Source: Lentisphaerales bacterium (GTDB lineage: Bacteria > Verrucomicrobiota > Lentisphaeria > Lentisphaerales > Lentisphaeraceae). Taken from it: DNA of 64,000 nucleotides. The notes under the pieces were generated by a model. It saw nothing but the letters and a program-made list of their open reading frames with translations. It was not told the origin of the DNA and ran no database searches. Shown piece after piece: positions 36,532 through 46,242 of the stretch; position 1 is the stretch's first letter; every line of letters begins with the position of its first letter. The position numbers were made by a program, and so were the translations under genes. Location: the NCBI GenBank assembly GCA_022446985.1, contig JAKVBD010000016.1:1-64000 (forward strand), in the 5' to 3' direction.

Positions 36532-38223
36532 TTAAAGTTCGTTTATAAGTCTTTTTAAATTTGTAGTTTCCTGGAAAAAGTGCAGTTGTTTTTTCTTCTG
36601 CAAAATGCCCATTTGGAACTGACGGATACAGTTTCTTCTGTCAATTTCGTCGCCGTCCATTGGCGGTAGAAAAGGGAAGTACTCTATATGGTCAATTGAG
36701 TAGATTTCACCCAGAGCTTCTTTTACCTTAAAAGGAATGTCTCGTTCCAGTTGATTGCCGTTAGGTAATGGACCGATATGAGGTGCAAATATAAGCAGAG
36801 CACGTGATGGGAAACCTTTCCAGCTGTCATTTATTTCAAATAAAATAGCCTGGCAGTTCGGAGCCTGTTGATTCACAATAGGCATAATTTCATCTAACGA
36901 TAGGTAAATAGAGTCGAGAGACCTTGGGTGATTGCCGGAAAACATCCACTTTTTATTTTGTTTGTGAAGCATGACAGATGGTGGTCTGGCGGTAGATAAT
37001 CTTTCATCTGTCTGAACTAACATTGAAAGAGCACTGTTGCTAGTGATACCATTCAGGACAATATGTTCACTTGCGAAAGGTATTCCAGGAACCGGAAAAA
37101 CTTGTAAAGGGATGAGTTTGTTGCCTTTTTCTGAGTAAATGAGAGCTCCTCCGTCAGCGGCACTGAGAAAGAGGTTACCGCAAAAGCGTTCGTCATCTTG
37201 CTGAAGTACGAAAAATTCCTGCCAAATACCTGTATGCTGGTGCTCTCTTGAATTGTAGTACCAGAAACGATTGTTTTTCAGCACAAACTCTTTTTCTAAA
37301 AGCAGGTCTCTAAGCTCTCGGCTAACAGCCAGTGTTGAAGTATCCAGAGCGTCAAACTCCTCATGGCTATTAAAAAATGTTTCAAGATCTATATGAACGT
37401 AGGTGGCGCCATTTATTAGGGTCGCTAAAAGTTGAACAGGTTCGGTCATTAATGGTTTGAAACCTGGCGCTGCAAATGTTTTCCCTGGACCAAGGTCCAT
37501 AAATAGGTGACCATCACGCAAGGTTTGTAAAAACAAGAACTCACTTTTTATAGGCAGAGGCGCGATGTTATCGAGATTTATAGGGTCAAAAAGGGAAATC
37601 GCTGCTTTTTCTGGAGAGTAGCCATTTGAGATGAGGTCGGCGGCGAGGCCGACAGCATTGTGTGGCGTCATGATTTTATCTAAAAAGTCATGTAAAAAAT
37701 GTTTCTGATCGCTCGAACAAAGGATGTAGTCGACTTCGAGTTCAGATAAGCGGTTGTGAATATAATCTGGAGCCTCTGGCAGTAACCAGGTTATGGATAA
37801 GCCCATTTTGAAGGCAGCCATAAGATAGACAATGAATTCAGCTCCAAATGGCAGGACTATACAGACTGAATGTTCTTCAGTTAAACCCTGATGTTCCCAA
37901 TTTGCAGCTAAATCAGAACTCTTTTTAGCGAGGTCAACATAAGTGAGTTCAGACCAACCTTGTAGGCCTTCAAAAGATCTAAAAGCTACAGCTTCACTAT
38001 CTGTACAATGACGAATGACTGCATCGTGAAAAAAGTCGTAACTCTGCCAAAGATGACTTTTGAATAAACGATTTTGCTTGTGTTCATCCCAGTAGGGAGT
38101 CCAAAACTCCCGATGTTTATTCCAACTTTTCTCTAAGACTTTAAGGTGTTCTTTGCTGACAGCCTTGTCTGTTCTAAAGAAGCGTTGGAAGAAGTCGTGA
38201 TAAGACAAGCTGGTGTCATTCAT
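36532..38223 (-). CDS. Degenerate AMP-binding (ANL/acyl-CoA synthetase-like) protein
   Basis: A 563-residue protein. Residues about 90-170 keep the ANL superfamily core pattern (SVCIVLPFGAEFIVYLMAAF, KMGLSITWLLPEAPDYIHNR, LSELEVDYILCSS). The ATP-binding P-loop (normally TSGTTGxPK) is absent: the corresponding stretch reads LFLQTLRDGHLFMDLG, so adenylate chemistry is doubtful. The C-terminal third (PSRALLIFAPHIGPLPNG, EALGEIYSIDHIEYFPFLPP) resembles the small lid domain, but no catalytic lysine motif is clear. Packed between tssJ and the zinc-finger gene, it is probably part of the T6SS, perhaps recognising an acyl or lipid substrate; that is inference. Confidence 0.6.
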   Translation of the reverse strand: MNDTSLSYHDFFQRFFRTDKAVSKEHLKVLEKSWNKHREFWTPYWDEHKQNRLFKSHLWQSYDFFHDAVIRHCTDSEAVAFRSFEGLQGWSELTYVDLAKKSSDLAANWEHQGLTEEHSVCIVLPFGAEFIVYLMAAFKMGLSITWLLPEAPDYIHNRLSELEVDYILCSSDQKHFLHDFLDKIMTPHNAVGLAADLISNGYSPEKAAISLFDPINLDNIAPLPIKSEFLFLQTLRDGHLFMDLGPGKTFAAPGFKPLMTEPVQLLATLINGATYVHIDLETFFNSHEEFDALDTSTLAVSRELRDLLLEKEFVLKNNRFWYYNSREHQHTGIWQEFFVLQQDDERFCGNLFLSAADGGALIYSEKGNKLIPLQVFPVPGIPFASEHIVLNGITSNSALSMLVQTDERLSTARPPSVMLHKQNKKWMFSGNHPRSLDSIYLSLDEIMPIVNQQAPNCQAILFEINDSWKGFPSRALLIFAPHIGPLPNGNQLERDIPFKVKEALGEIYSIDHIEYFPFLPPMDGDEIDRRNCIRQFQMGILQKKKQLHFFQETTNLKRLINEL

Positions 38224-38250
38224 GCAAAAATTTCCAAGATATCTTGTTAC

Positions 38251-38712
38251 TTACTCGACTAGCTGAATTTGGTGGTCACCTAATTCAATATAGTGTGAGT
38301 CTTTTTCTGGGTTGAAAGGAATGTAAGTATTCCAGAATTTTCCTGGGTTAGAGAAAAAGCAATATACGGCGATGTCTTTGCGTTTATCATCAAAAGTCAG
38401 TTGTAGTGATTTACCAGGAATGATTGCTTTTTGAACAAGTACAGAAGAGTCCGGGGGATCAGCGAAGACCCGCTTACTTACGTCGTCGTACTTTTCTGAA
38501 ACAAAAGCCTTACGAGTGACGTTTCTTACCAGGATGTACATCAAACGTCCACTATTTGTGTCGTCTCTGGATGTAATGGTCATATTCACAATGTGAGTAC
38601 TTGGAATCTCTTCTTCTCCAAAGCCAAGCCATGAACAGCCGGAAGAAATAAAGGCTAAAACAAGTAGTAAACTTAAACGAATAAGGTTTTTCATAATTTT
38701 AAATGTTTTCAT
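38251..38712 (-). CDS. tssJ: T6SS outer-membrane lipoprotein TssJ
   Basis: A 153-residue lipoprotein, the outer-membrane part of the TssJLM complex. The lipobox ISSGC follows a leader starting at an internal Met (MKNLIRLSLLLVLAF, position 38694), which may be the true start. The mature part is a small beta-sandwich with the transthyretin-like pattern GRLMYILVRNVTRKAF and IIPGKSLQLTFDDKRKDIAVYC. Follows tssM by 17 bases. Having TssJ points to a proteobacterial-type (T6SS-i) membrane complex. Confidence 0.82.
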   Translation of the reverse strand: MKTFKIMKNLIRLSLLLVLAFISSGCSWLGFGEEEIPSTHIVNMTITSRDDTNSGRLMYILVRNVTRKAFVSEKYDDVSKRVFADPPDSSVLVQKAIIPGKSLQLTFDDKRKDIAVYCFFSNPGKFWNTYIPFNPEKDSHYIELGDHQIQLVE

Positions 38713-38729
38713 TACTTTAGTAGTTTGGA

Positions 38730-41700
38730 TTAAAAGCTTGAACCGGCTTTTTCTTCATTAAGCTTTGGAAGAGCTAAAGGATCCTTTTCTTCCGTAGTAC
38801 CGAAGATTTCCTTTATTTGATCAGGCGTATGATATGGAGAGGCTCCTTTTGCCGCATCGTCAACATTTCCGTGAGTCTTCTTATTCCAGGTAGGAACATG
38901 CATCTTACGAAGATCAATGTTGATTTTATTTTGGACACTCCATGAAAGACTTAGGTTAAAGATATCCATCAAGGACTTATCGAAACGGAAGCGAACAGGC
39001 ATTTTGTTCATAGGGCCGTTGGCTGTAAGTTGCGCGTATCCTTCGTGATCAACAGTTTGCATAGCAGTGTCGATATCGACATTCCAAACCCAAGAGGAGT
39101 CACTGACTTCATTTCCTTGTGAAAGCAGGTGAAGTAAGCCCCAGTCTTTTTCACCGGTGTTGAGTGCCGAGAATACAGAAGTTTCTTCATCTAAGGTAGA
39201 GAATTGGATACCAATACGGGCAACATGAGGGCGCCACCAGTCAACTTTTATATCTTGCCACTGAGGGCGCTGATTGAAGGCCATAACTGATGAGTCACCA
39301 GCATTCATGTAAGCAAGAACCGGCAGACTGTCAAAGATGTGGTAAACAACTCCTGCATCAGGTAGAAGTCCGGCGTTTACTTTCATCACGATTGGTTTGT
39401 TTTGACCTTTCTGGTTCCAAAGAGTCGTGTTAAGTTTTTGCAGTCTGTTTAAGGTAGGAAGCATAGAGGGAGGAAGTTGAACGATACTTGTTACAGATGT
39501 TTTTTGCCATTTGTTATTATAAAGAGCAGCAGTTGCGCCAAGCATAGACTCGAAGTATCTCCAGAAACCACCTTCGATACCAAGAAGTGAAGTTACTTCA
39601 TCTGGACTGATTGACTTATGAGCAGCTTTGTCGAATGGGAAATGTTGACTCATAGGAACAAGAACCTTTTGCAGAAGAAGATCCCAATTAGCTGAAACTT
39701 GTCTTTCAAGTTCGGTTGCACCTAGACGGTAGGCACTGACTGCCGGAGCATAAAATGGCGCACGAAGGGCCCGCTCATTTGGCATGTTCACTGCATCCAA
39801 CCATTGTTTTATACGCAAGTAGTAAGAGCTGCTTTGTCCCTCGAAGATATTCAGAGTCATTTTCCCCATGGGAGATAGTTGCTTCCCTAGCTGAGGAATA
39901 CCATTGTCTCCGGTAACTTGTTTTTGTGGGGTTTGATTTTCTGGAGGTAACTGTGAGTTATCAGCATTATTTATAAATTCGCCATTTAGCTCTTTTTGCA
40001 TCATCTCCAAAATGCCATAGTATGCTTGAAGTTCAGGAAGTTCGCCTTCTTCCTCACGCATAATAGCTTTGATGTACTTAAATTTACCAAGCTGATCAGC
40101 AATTGGCTGATAAATGCTGTCTTTAAGTTCAATTGTAGTATTTGTGTAAAGCTTTTTAAGGAATACACCAAATGTAGAACTGCTCTTTTGCATTTGCTGA
40201 AGAATGAATTTTAGATCGGCTTCAGATGTAGCCTTTACGTTCAATGCAGATGCAAAGCGGGTCATAGAGTCGCTGTATTTTTCAGCATAATCGTGAATAG
40301 CATTTTTGACCAGGTTTTTGAGAATACGCTTGGTGCTTGGTCTCAACTTATAATGTTCTATCTTTTCTTTATCGTCTTTCTTAATATTTACCAGGTTTTG
40401 GTCTTCAAGAGCCTTTTCGAATTTCAGGTATTCTTCAATGGCAGGTTTTACAGTGTACTCAAAAGCTTCTTTGGTGAATTGACCAGGAATAAAGCTTTTG
40501 CCTGAGAAAAGGAATGATCCATTACTGATTTGAGTTAGCTCGATGCTTTCATAATTATCATGATCATTTTCATTGTCGAAGAAGATCTTGTAGCCGTGAT
40601 TTCCTCTGGCTTTTGCGTAGGCTTCAATCATGAGTTGCAGCTTACTGTGGACAATCATTTGGTTCCACTTATTCAGGTCAAAGGTGCACTCGTGGTTGTC
40701 TAATTCAAAAGTAAGAACGTTGATCTTATGTTGATCTTTATACCTATGTAGAGTCACCATGAACTCAGGGAAAGTCATCTGACTAACATCTTTGAAATGT
40801 AGGTCTGTATTTTGGATCTCTTCCAGGAATAGTACGTAGTCAGGTTGGTTAAGTTCTTCTCTTTCAATGACGTCTAGAACCCATTCTCTTGGTAGGGAAG
40901 GAAGGTAGTCGCCTTTTTCAAGTTCTTTGTTTAGTTTCTTTTCGACGGCGTCAGCCTGTTTGCTACGGGCAGCTAGAATTTTTTTCTGCTCCATATAAAT
41001 TTCATTTAAATCGAGCCACTCTTTACGTTCATCAAGATTGTCCTTGAAGATTGTCAGATCTTTATCCAGTTTTCTGAATCTGTGTAAGTCACTTTTTGTG
41101 ATGTAGTCGTGCTCTTCTGTATACTTGTTAAGTATTTCATAGAATTCGACGACGATGTCTGTACCTGAGCTTTCTTTACCCTTACTGAGAACTTTTTTGT
41201 CTTCCAGAATGATGTTGTTGAACCATGGTTCATATACTTCATTTAGATAATCTTTAAATCTGTAGTTATAAGTTTCAGTATTTGGATTTAAGAATTTTTC
41301 TTTGCGGAACATGTAGTCACTGAGAACGGCATAGTGAGCTTCCTGGTCCAGATCAAGAATCTCCACCCAGCGAGATATATTATTGCGTATCTCGTTATAA
41401 AGCAGATTACCTTTATAGTTTGAAAGTGAGGTTTGCTTTATCTCTTTGCCTTGGAATGGAAGGTCTTCTACTCTATTTTTATGCGCATACAGGGCAAAAA
41501 GGGCATAGATTTCTTCGAGAACCTTACCTTCAGAGTGATTTATTTCATCCAGCAAAGGCTTTAGAACTTTAGTGCGGTAGATTTTTACGCGCTGCTTTCT
41601 TTCATACTCTACCCAAGTTTTTTGTTTGTCTTCAAGAGCAGTAATTAATTGATCAGTTTTGCTTATGTCTTCTTCAAGGTGATCGACTTCTTTTTTAAGC

Positions 41701-43133
41701 AGCTTATGCATTTCTGCAGTTCGTTGTTTAAAGAATGGTGGGAAGTAATTGAGTTCCGGGAAATTGTTGAGTAATTGACGTTCTTGTTCAAGGAAAGGTT
41801 TGAGGTCATTTTCAAGATGGTCCTTTTCCTTACGGAGATCTTCAGGGAAAAGAACAGTTTCCAACCAGTCTTTGCGAATGTCTAGTTCGTTAAATCTTTC
41901 TTTGAGAATCTTAATCTGGACGTCATCTTCTAGCAGGAGTCTCTTCTCAAAAGAGTTTAGGTGTGCCTCTATGCTATCCAGGCGTCTGTTTTCAAGATAG
42001 TAGCCGAGAGCACCATAGCCAAATAAAATGGCAAAGGACGCAGCTGCGTAAAGTTGGTGTTTGCGGTAGGTCCAGCGATTGATAATACACTCTGTTGCAG
42101 AAACTTTGAAAGGAATACAAAGCTTATCAGAGTCAAGATTAGACGTAAAGATGATTTCCTGTAGATCAGGAACAGGAGAAAGAGGTTCTACCATACACAG
42201 AGCTTTGACGAATGTCTCTATTCTAGCAAGCTGCTTTGGAGCTTCCTGGAAAAAAGAAATAATTTTGAGGTATTCAGTAGAAGACATGGTTGTCAGCGCT
42301 AAAGACAGGTGTTTCTCGTATGGCTCAAGTGCTGTTGAGAGGCTGTTAGTAGAATAGTCTTTAAGATTAAGGTTAAGTGGGATGTTGTTATCTGAAAGTA
42401 ATTTACAAAATTCGGCATAGCCTTCTATGGAGTCCATATGGGTCAGAGCAATGCGTGTCTTGACACTGGCCTTTCTTTCCCAGGCTATAACATTTATTTT
42501 ACCGCGTAGTAATTGTGCTTGTTTACGCAGGATATCTACAGATGAGTTATCCAGCTTATTTACCGGAACAACGAGAACCACAACTGGTTCAGACTTTGCA
42601 AAAGTTTTTCTCCAAAGCTTTTTAAGGGCACGACGGGCCGGCTTTGAAGAATCCTCCAGGATCGGAAGGGAAACTTCCTGAATAAGTGATTGGGTGCCAA
42701 GATAAAACTGTAACTTACTGTTGCTGTTATAGCTTGGGTAGAATTGGCGGGCCATGCCTTTCCAGTTGGTATATTTGTCGATTAACTGGGTTTTTCCAGA
42801 GGAGCTGCCGCCCATGACTATAAATGGTTTATAGTGAAGAATGCTTCGACGGAAGTCTCCAGGGATAGCTTGGAGGAAGTCACGCCATGATGATATCAGT
42901 TCTTTAGCAGTTAGGGTAATTGCCTGAGGTGCCGCATTTGCATTACGAGCTTTCCAGCGTTTCCATAAAAACCTAATGAGTAAAGCAATTGCGATAAATC
43001 CAACAATGTATAAAGCATATTGGAAAAGTGGCGAGCTTGAAACCTCATTCCAGGCTTTTTGCCATGCCTTTACTTCTGCCGGCATTTTCGGCATCTTAGG
43101 CGGTTTGGGTAATTGTGCTAATGTAAACCACAT
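38730..43133 (-). CDS. tssM: T6SS inner-membrane protein TssM (IcmF)
   Basis: The central membrane-complex subunit. A membrane helix at about residues 39-58 (YIVGFIAIALLIRFLW) is followed by a Walker A motif GGSSSGKT (108-115) in a GTPase-like domain. A second helix near 370 (AAASFAILFGYGALGYY) leads into a very long periplasmic part rich in coiled coil. The C-terminal beta domain (FRFDKSLMDIFNLSLSWSVQ) that meets TssJ is present. At 1467 residues it is clearly longer than the usual 1100-1300, the excess being periplasmic helices. Lies between clpV and tssJ. Confidence 0.92.
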   Translation of the reverse strand: MWFTLAQLPKPPKMPKMPAEVKAWQKAWNEVSSSPLFQYALYIVGFIAIALLIRFLWKRWKARNANAAPQAITLTAKELISSWRDFLQAIPGDFRRSILHYKPFIVMGGSSSGKTQLIDKYTNWKGMARQFYPSYNSNSKLQFYLGTQSLIQEVSLPILEDSSKPARRALKKLWRKTFAKSEPVVVLVVPVNKLDNSSVDILRKQAQLLRGKINVIAWERKASVKTRIALTHMDSIEGYAEFCKLLSDNNIPLNLNLKDYSTNSLSTALEPYEKHLSLALTTMSSTEYLKIISFFQEAPKQLARIETFVKALCMVEPLSPVPDLQEIIFTSNLDSDKLCIPFKVSATECIINRWTYRKHQLYAAASFAILFGYGALGYYLENRRLDSIEAHLNSFEKRLLLEDDVQIKILKERFNELDIRKDWLETVLFPEDLRKEKDHLENDLKPFLEQERQLLNNFPELNYFPPFFKQRTAEMHKLLKKEVDHLEEDISKTDQLITALEDKQKTWVEYERKQRVKIYRTKVLKPLLDEINHSEGKVLEEIYALFALYAHKNRVEDLPFQGKEIKQTSLSNYKGNLLYNEIRNNISRWVEILDLDQEAHYAVLSDYMFRKEKFLNPNTETYNYRFKDYLNEVYEPWFNNIILEDKKVLSKGKESSGTDIVVEFYEILNKYTEEHDYITKSDLHRFRKLDKDLTIFKDNLDERKEWLDLNEIYMEQKKILAARSKQADAVEKKLNKELEKGDYLPSLPREWVLDVIEREELNQPDYVLFLEEIQNTDLHFKDVSQMTFPEFMVTLHRYKDQHKINVLTFELDNHECTFDLNKWNQMIVHSKLQLMIEAYAKARGNHGYKIFFDNENDHDNYESIELTQISNGSFLFSGKSFIPGQFTKEAFEYTVKPAIEEYLKFEKALEDQNLVNIKKDDKEKIEHYKLRPSTKRILKNLVKNAIHDYAEKYSDSMTRFASALNVKATSEADLKFILQQMQKSSSTFGVFLKKLYTNTTIELKDSIYQPIADQLGKFKYIKAIMREEEGELPELQAYYGILEMMQKELNGEFINNADNSQLPPENQTPQKQVTGDNGIPQLGKQLSPMGKMTLNIFEGQSSSYYLRIKQWLDAVNMPNERALRAPFYAPAVSAYRLGATELERQVSANWDLLLQKVLVPMSQHFPFDKAAHKSISPDEVTSLLGIEGGFWRYFESMLGATAALYNNKWQKTSVTSIVQLPPSMLPTLNRLQKLNTTLWNQKGQNKPIVMKVNAGLLPDAGVVYHIFDSLPVLAYMNAGDSSVMAFNQRPQWQDIKVDWWRPHVARIGIQFSTLDEETSVFSALNTGEKDWGLLHLLSQGNEVSDSSWVWNVDIDTAMQTVDHEGYAQLTANGPMNKMPVRFRFDKSLMDIFNLSLSWSVQNKINIDLRKMHVPTWNKKTHGNVDDAAKGASPYHTPDQIKEIFGTTEEKDPLALPKLNEEKAGSSF

Positions 43134-43158
43134 GTTAGTGACTTCCCTTTATCAAAAA

Positions 43159-45801
43159 CTATTCTTCGTTTTGCTGAGAAACATCTGTTTCTTCGTCTTC
43201 ATCTTCAGCAATTATATCGGATTTGGGTGGGTTAGACCACTCTTCTTTATCAACAATTGCTAACCTACCATCTCTTAGCGAAATATAAACTTTACTGTTA
43301 TTGTTAATTTCACCTGAAATAACAGCATCAGCCAGTAAGTCTTGTAATTCAGTTTGAATCACGCGGCGTAGAGGTCTTGCCCCGTATGCCGGAGAGAAAC
43401 CGGTGTCTGCGAGATATTCTTTGGCCCCTTCATTGACATTCATTTCTATGTCTTTTTCATCGAGCATTTTCTGCAGTTTACCAAGCTGTACATCGAGAAT
43501 TGGACGCATAGTAGAGCGCGTTAACTGACGGAATAGAATGACGTCATCGAGTCTGTTTATAAACTCTGGTCTGAAATGGTCGCGAACTTTTTCCATAACA
43601 TTCATTTGCATTTCTCGAATGGCTTCTTCGGTGTCTTGATCAGCAATGAAGTCTGCACCAAGGTTAGAAGTCAGAAGAATGATGGTGTTTGCAAAGTTTA
43701 CAGTTACTCCAGCACTGTCTGTTAAACGACCATCGTCCAATAGCTGTAGAAGAAGATTGAAAACGTCTGGGTGAGCTTTTTCAACTTCGTCAAATAGAAC
43801 GACACTGAACGGCTTGCGTTTAACTTTGTTAGTCAGTAGGCCACCTTCATCGAAACCAACGTATCCCGGAGGCGCACCTACAAGGCGGGCAACGGTATGT
43901 TTTTCCATGAATTCACTCATATCGAGGCGAACCATGGCATTTTCATCATTAAATATAAAGTCCGCAAGAGCTTTGGCTGTTTCAGTTTTTCCTACACCAG
44001 TTGGTCCGGGCATAAGGAAGGAGGCAATTGGTCTATTTGGATCTTGCAGTCCTGCACGTGAACGGCGAACGGCTTTGGCGATAGTTTCGAGTGCTTTGTC
44101 CTGGCCGATAACTCTTTTTCTCAAGTGATCTTCAAGGTGCTGCAAGCGTTGCTTCTCATCGGACAGCATGCGGCTGGCCGGTATACCGGTCCATTCTGCT
44201 ATGGTATGAGCAATGTGATCTTCAGTAACAACTTCAGCCCCAGCTTCATCCTTAATTTCGATCGCTTCGAATTCCTTGAGCTTTTCTTCCCATTTAGGAA
44301 TTTCTTTGTACTGCAGTTCAGCAACTCTTGAGAAGTCTTCATCGCGAACTTTAATGTCCATTTCGCGTTTGGCTTCTTCAAGTTTATTTTGTGCTTCCTG
44401 AATTTCAGTGACGGCATTTTTCTCTTTTTGCCATTTTTCGGTTAAGGCATCACATTTTTCTTTTGCTGCAGCTCTTTGAGTTTTAAGTTCAGCAAGTCTT
44501 TCTTCACTGGCTGGCAGTGTTTCTCCTTCAAGAGCATTGATTTCGATTTCCATCTGGATTAATTGCTGGTCCAGTTCGGCAATTTCAGGCGGTTTAGAAG
44601 CCAGCTGTAAACGAACATGAGCTGAAGTCTCATCGATAAGGTCGATAGCTTTGTCCGGCAGGAAGCGGTCACTGATGTAGCGCTTAGAAAGGCGTACTGC
44701 AGCTTGTAATGATGTATCGAGAATACGAACACCATGGTGAGCTTCGTATTTTTGCTTAATGCCTCTCAGGATAGAAAGAGTTTCATCGAAACTCGGTTCA
44801 TCGGCCTGAACAGTCTGGAAACGTCTCGTCAGCGCCTGATCTTTTTCGATGTGAGCTCTGTACTCACCAAGAGTTGTTGCACCCATACAGCGAATTTCAC
44901 CACGGGCCAATGCTGGTTTGATAAGGTTTGAGGCATCCATGGCGCCGTCAGTTTTACCGGCACCTACGAGAAGGTGAATTTCGTCAATAAAAAGAATGAC
45001 ATTTGGAGCCATACGAACTTCGTCTAGAAGTCTTTTTAACCGTTCTTCAAATTCGCCGCGGAATTTTGTGCCGGCTACCAGCTGACCCATATCAACAGAG
45101 AGGATTGAGGCCGTTTTCAAATGATCAGGAACAAGACCGGCAACAATGCGCTGAGCGAGACCTTCCATTATGGCAGTTTTACCAACTCCCGGTTCACCGA
45201 TAAGTAGAGGATTGTTTTTCATGCGGCGACAAAGAATCTGAATGACTTTGCGAACTTCTTCTTCACGGCCAATGACCGGATCCAGCTCACCATTTGCAGC
45301 TCTGGCAGTTAAGTCTGTTGTGAATTTACTAAGAAGTTCAAATTCGGCAGTTGCATCCGCACCGGCCATAGCAGGAGCATTTTTTAAAGTATCTTTAACT
45401 TTACTGCTATCAGCCCCAGCTTCTTTAAAGCACTCACTAACTTCTTTTTGATCCAGTAGAGAAAAGAGTAAGTGATCGACAGAGATGTATTTGGCATCTT
45501 CCTGATTGGCGTAGTCGTCTGCGGCTATAAAAACTTTTTCAAGTTCGCGGCTTACTGGTGTGTCTTTGGCATCTGCAGCAGCTTTAGGAAGACCAAGAAG
45601 TTTGCTATCTACACCGACAGCCAGTTTTTGGGTATCTATATTTTGTTGCTGAAAGGCAAAGTTAAGGCTTTTTTCTTTGCGGTCTAAAATACCGGTCAGT
45701 AAATGCCAGGGACTAACAGAGGCGTGCTCTTTTTTGACGGCAAGACGACAGGCTCTTTCGATAGCGTCCTGTGCTTCAAGTGAAAATCTTTCTAGTATCA
45801 T
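43159..45801 (-). CDS. clpV: T6SS sheath-recycling AAA+ ATPase ClpV (TssH)
   Basis: An 880-residue double AAA+ protein that disassembles the contracted TssBC sheath. The N-domain ([20 protein letters not shown]) should bind the sheath. First nucleotide site GEPGVGKTA near residue 205, second [10 protein letters not shown] near residue 610, with [14 protein letters not shown] as Walker B and an M-domain coiled coil between. The variant N-domain and the location between tip and tssM distinguish it from the housekeeping ClpB it resembles. C-terminus is acidic. Confidence 0.92.
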   Translation of the reverse strand: MILERFSLEAQDAIERACRLAVKKEHASVSPWHLLTGILDRKEKSLNFAFQQQNIDTQKLAVGVDSKLLGLPKAAADAKDTPVSRELEKVFIAADDYANQEDAKYISVDHLLFSLLDQKEVSECFKEAGADSSKVKDTLKNAPAMAGADATAEFELLSKFTTDLTARAANGELDPVIGREEEVRKVIQILCRRMKNNPLLIGEPGVGKTAIMEGLAQRIVAGLVPDHLKTASILSVDMGQLVAGTKFRGEFEERLKRLLDEVRMAPNVILFIDEIHLLVGAGKTDGAMDASNLIKPALARGEIRCMGATTLGEYRAHIEKDQALTRRFQTVQADEPSFDETLSILRGIKQKYEAHHGVRILDTSLQAAVRLSKRYISDRFLPDKAIDLIDETSAHVRLQLASKPPEIAELDQQLIQMEIEINALEGETLPASEERLAELKTQRAAAKEKCDALTEKWQKEKNAVTEIQEAQNKLEEAKREMDIKVRDEDFSRVAELQYKEIPKWEEKLKEFEAIEIKDEAGAEVVTEDHIAHTIAEWTGIPASRMLSDEKQRLQHLEDHLRKRVIGQDKALETIAKAVRRSRAGLQDPNRPIASFLMPGPTGVGKTETAKALADFIFNDENAMVRLDMSEFMEKHTVARLVGAPPGYVGFDEGGLLTNKVKRKPFSVVLFDEVEKAHPDVFNLLLQLLDDGRLTDSAGVTVNFANTIILLTSNLGADFIADQDTEEAIREMQMNVMEKVRDHFRPEFINRLDDVILFRQLTRSTMRPILDVQLGKLQKMLDEKDIEMNVNEGAKEYLADTGFSPAYGARPLRRVIQTELQDLLADAVISGEINNNSKVYISLRDGRLAIVDKEEWSNPPKSDIIAEDEDEETDVSQQNEE

Positions 45802-45818
45802 TTAGAATCCCTTCCTAT

Positions 45819-46205
45819 TTAACATTGAACTGATGTTTGACCAGCGGATGTGACGCTGATAGATCCTGCATAGCTGCAAGTAAGTTTACAACTGTCATCA
45901 ACAGCGGGCATGCCGCCGATATTTACACCGATTGCTCCTGGAGTCCAAGGAGACGTTGTCGCTGGTATACAAGCTCCTGGAGTATGAACTCCCTGAGCGG
46001 CAGATGTCGCAGCGATTGTCGTTGGATTGGTTGTGGAGTTACAGGTGCCAAAAGACATGGTGTTTGTCAGTGGTATGTAATCCATGGTATTTGCCGCCGG
46101 TTGATTACAGGCATTTACCATGTTTGTAGGTAAGACTACCATCGTTGATGTGGCAGCTCCCATCGAGCAAGTTAGGCTGGCGCCATTGACGACTAAATAT
46201 CCCAT
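45819..46205 (-). CDS. PAAR-like spike-tip protein (DUF4280)
   Basis: A 128-residue protein of the DUF4280 PAAR-like group. It begins MGYLVVNGASLTCSMG and has the typical VLPTNMV, FGTC, GACIPATTSPW and Cys-rich C-terminal segments (DDSCKLTCSY, SVQC). The conserved cysteines probably bind metal as in PAAR cones. Proteins of this type cap the spike of contractile injection systems. It sits between the 737-residue coiled-coil gene and clpV. Confidence 0.85.
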   Translation of the reverse strand: MGYLVVNGASLTCSMGAATSTMVVLPTNMVNACNQPAANTMDYIPLTNTMSFGTCNSTTNPTTIAATSAAQGVHTPGACIPATTSPWTPGAIGVNIGGMPAVDDSCKLTCSYAGSISVTSAGQTSVQC

Positions 46206-46242
46206 TGATCAGCTCCTGTTTTTTCAATCATAAACATTTTCA

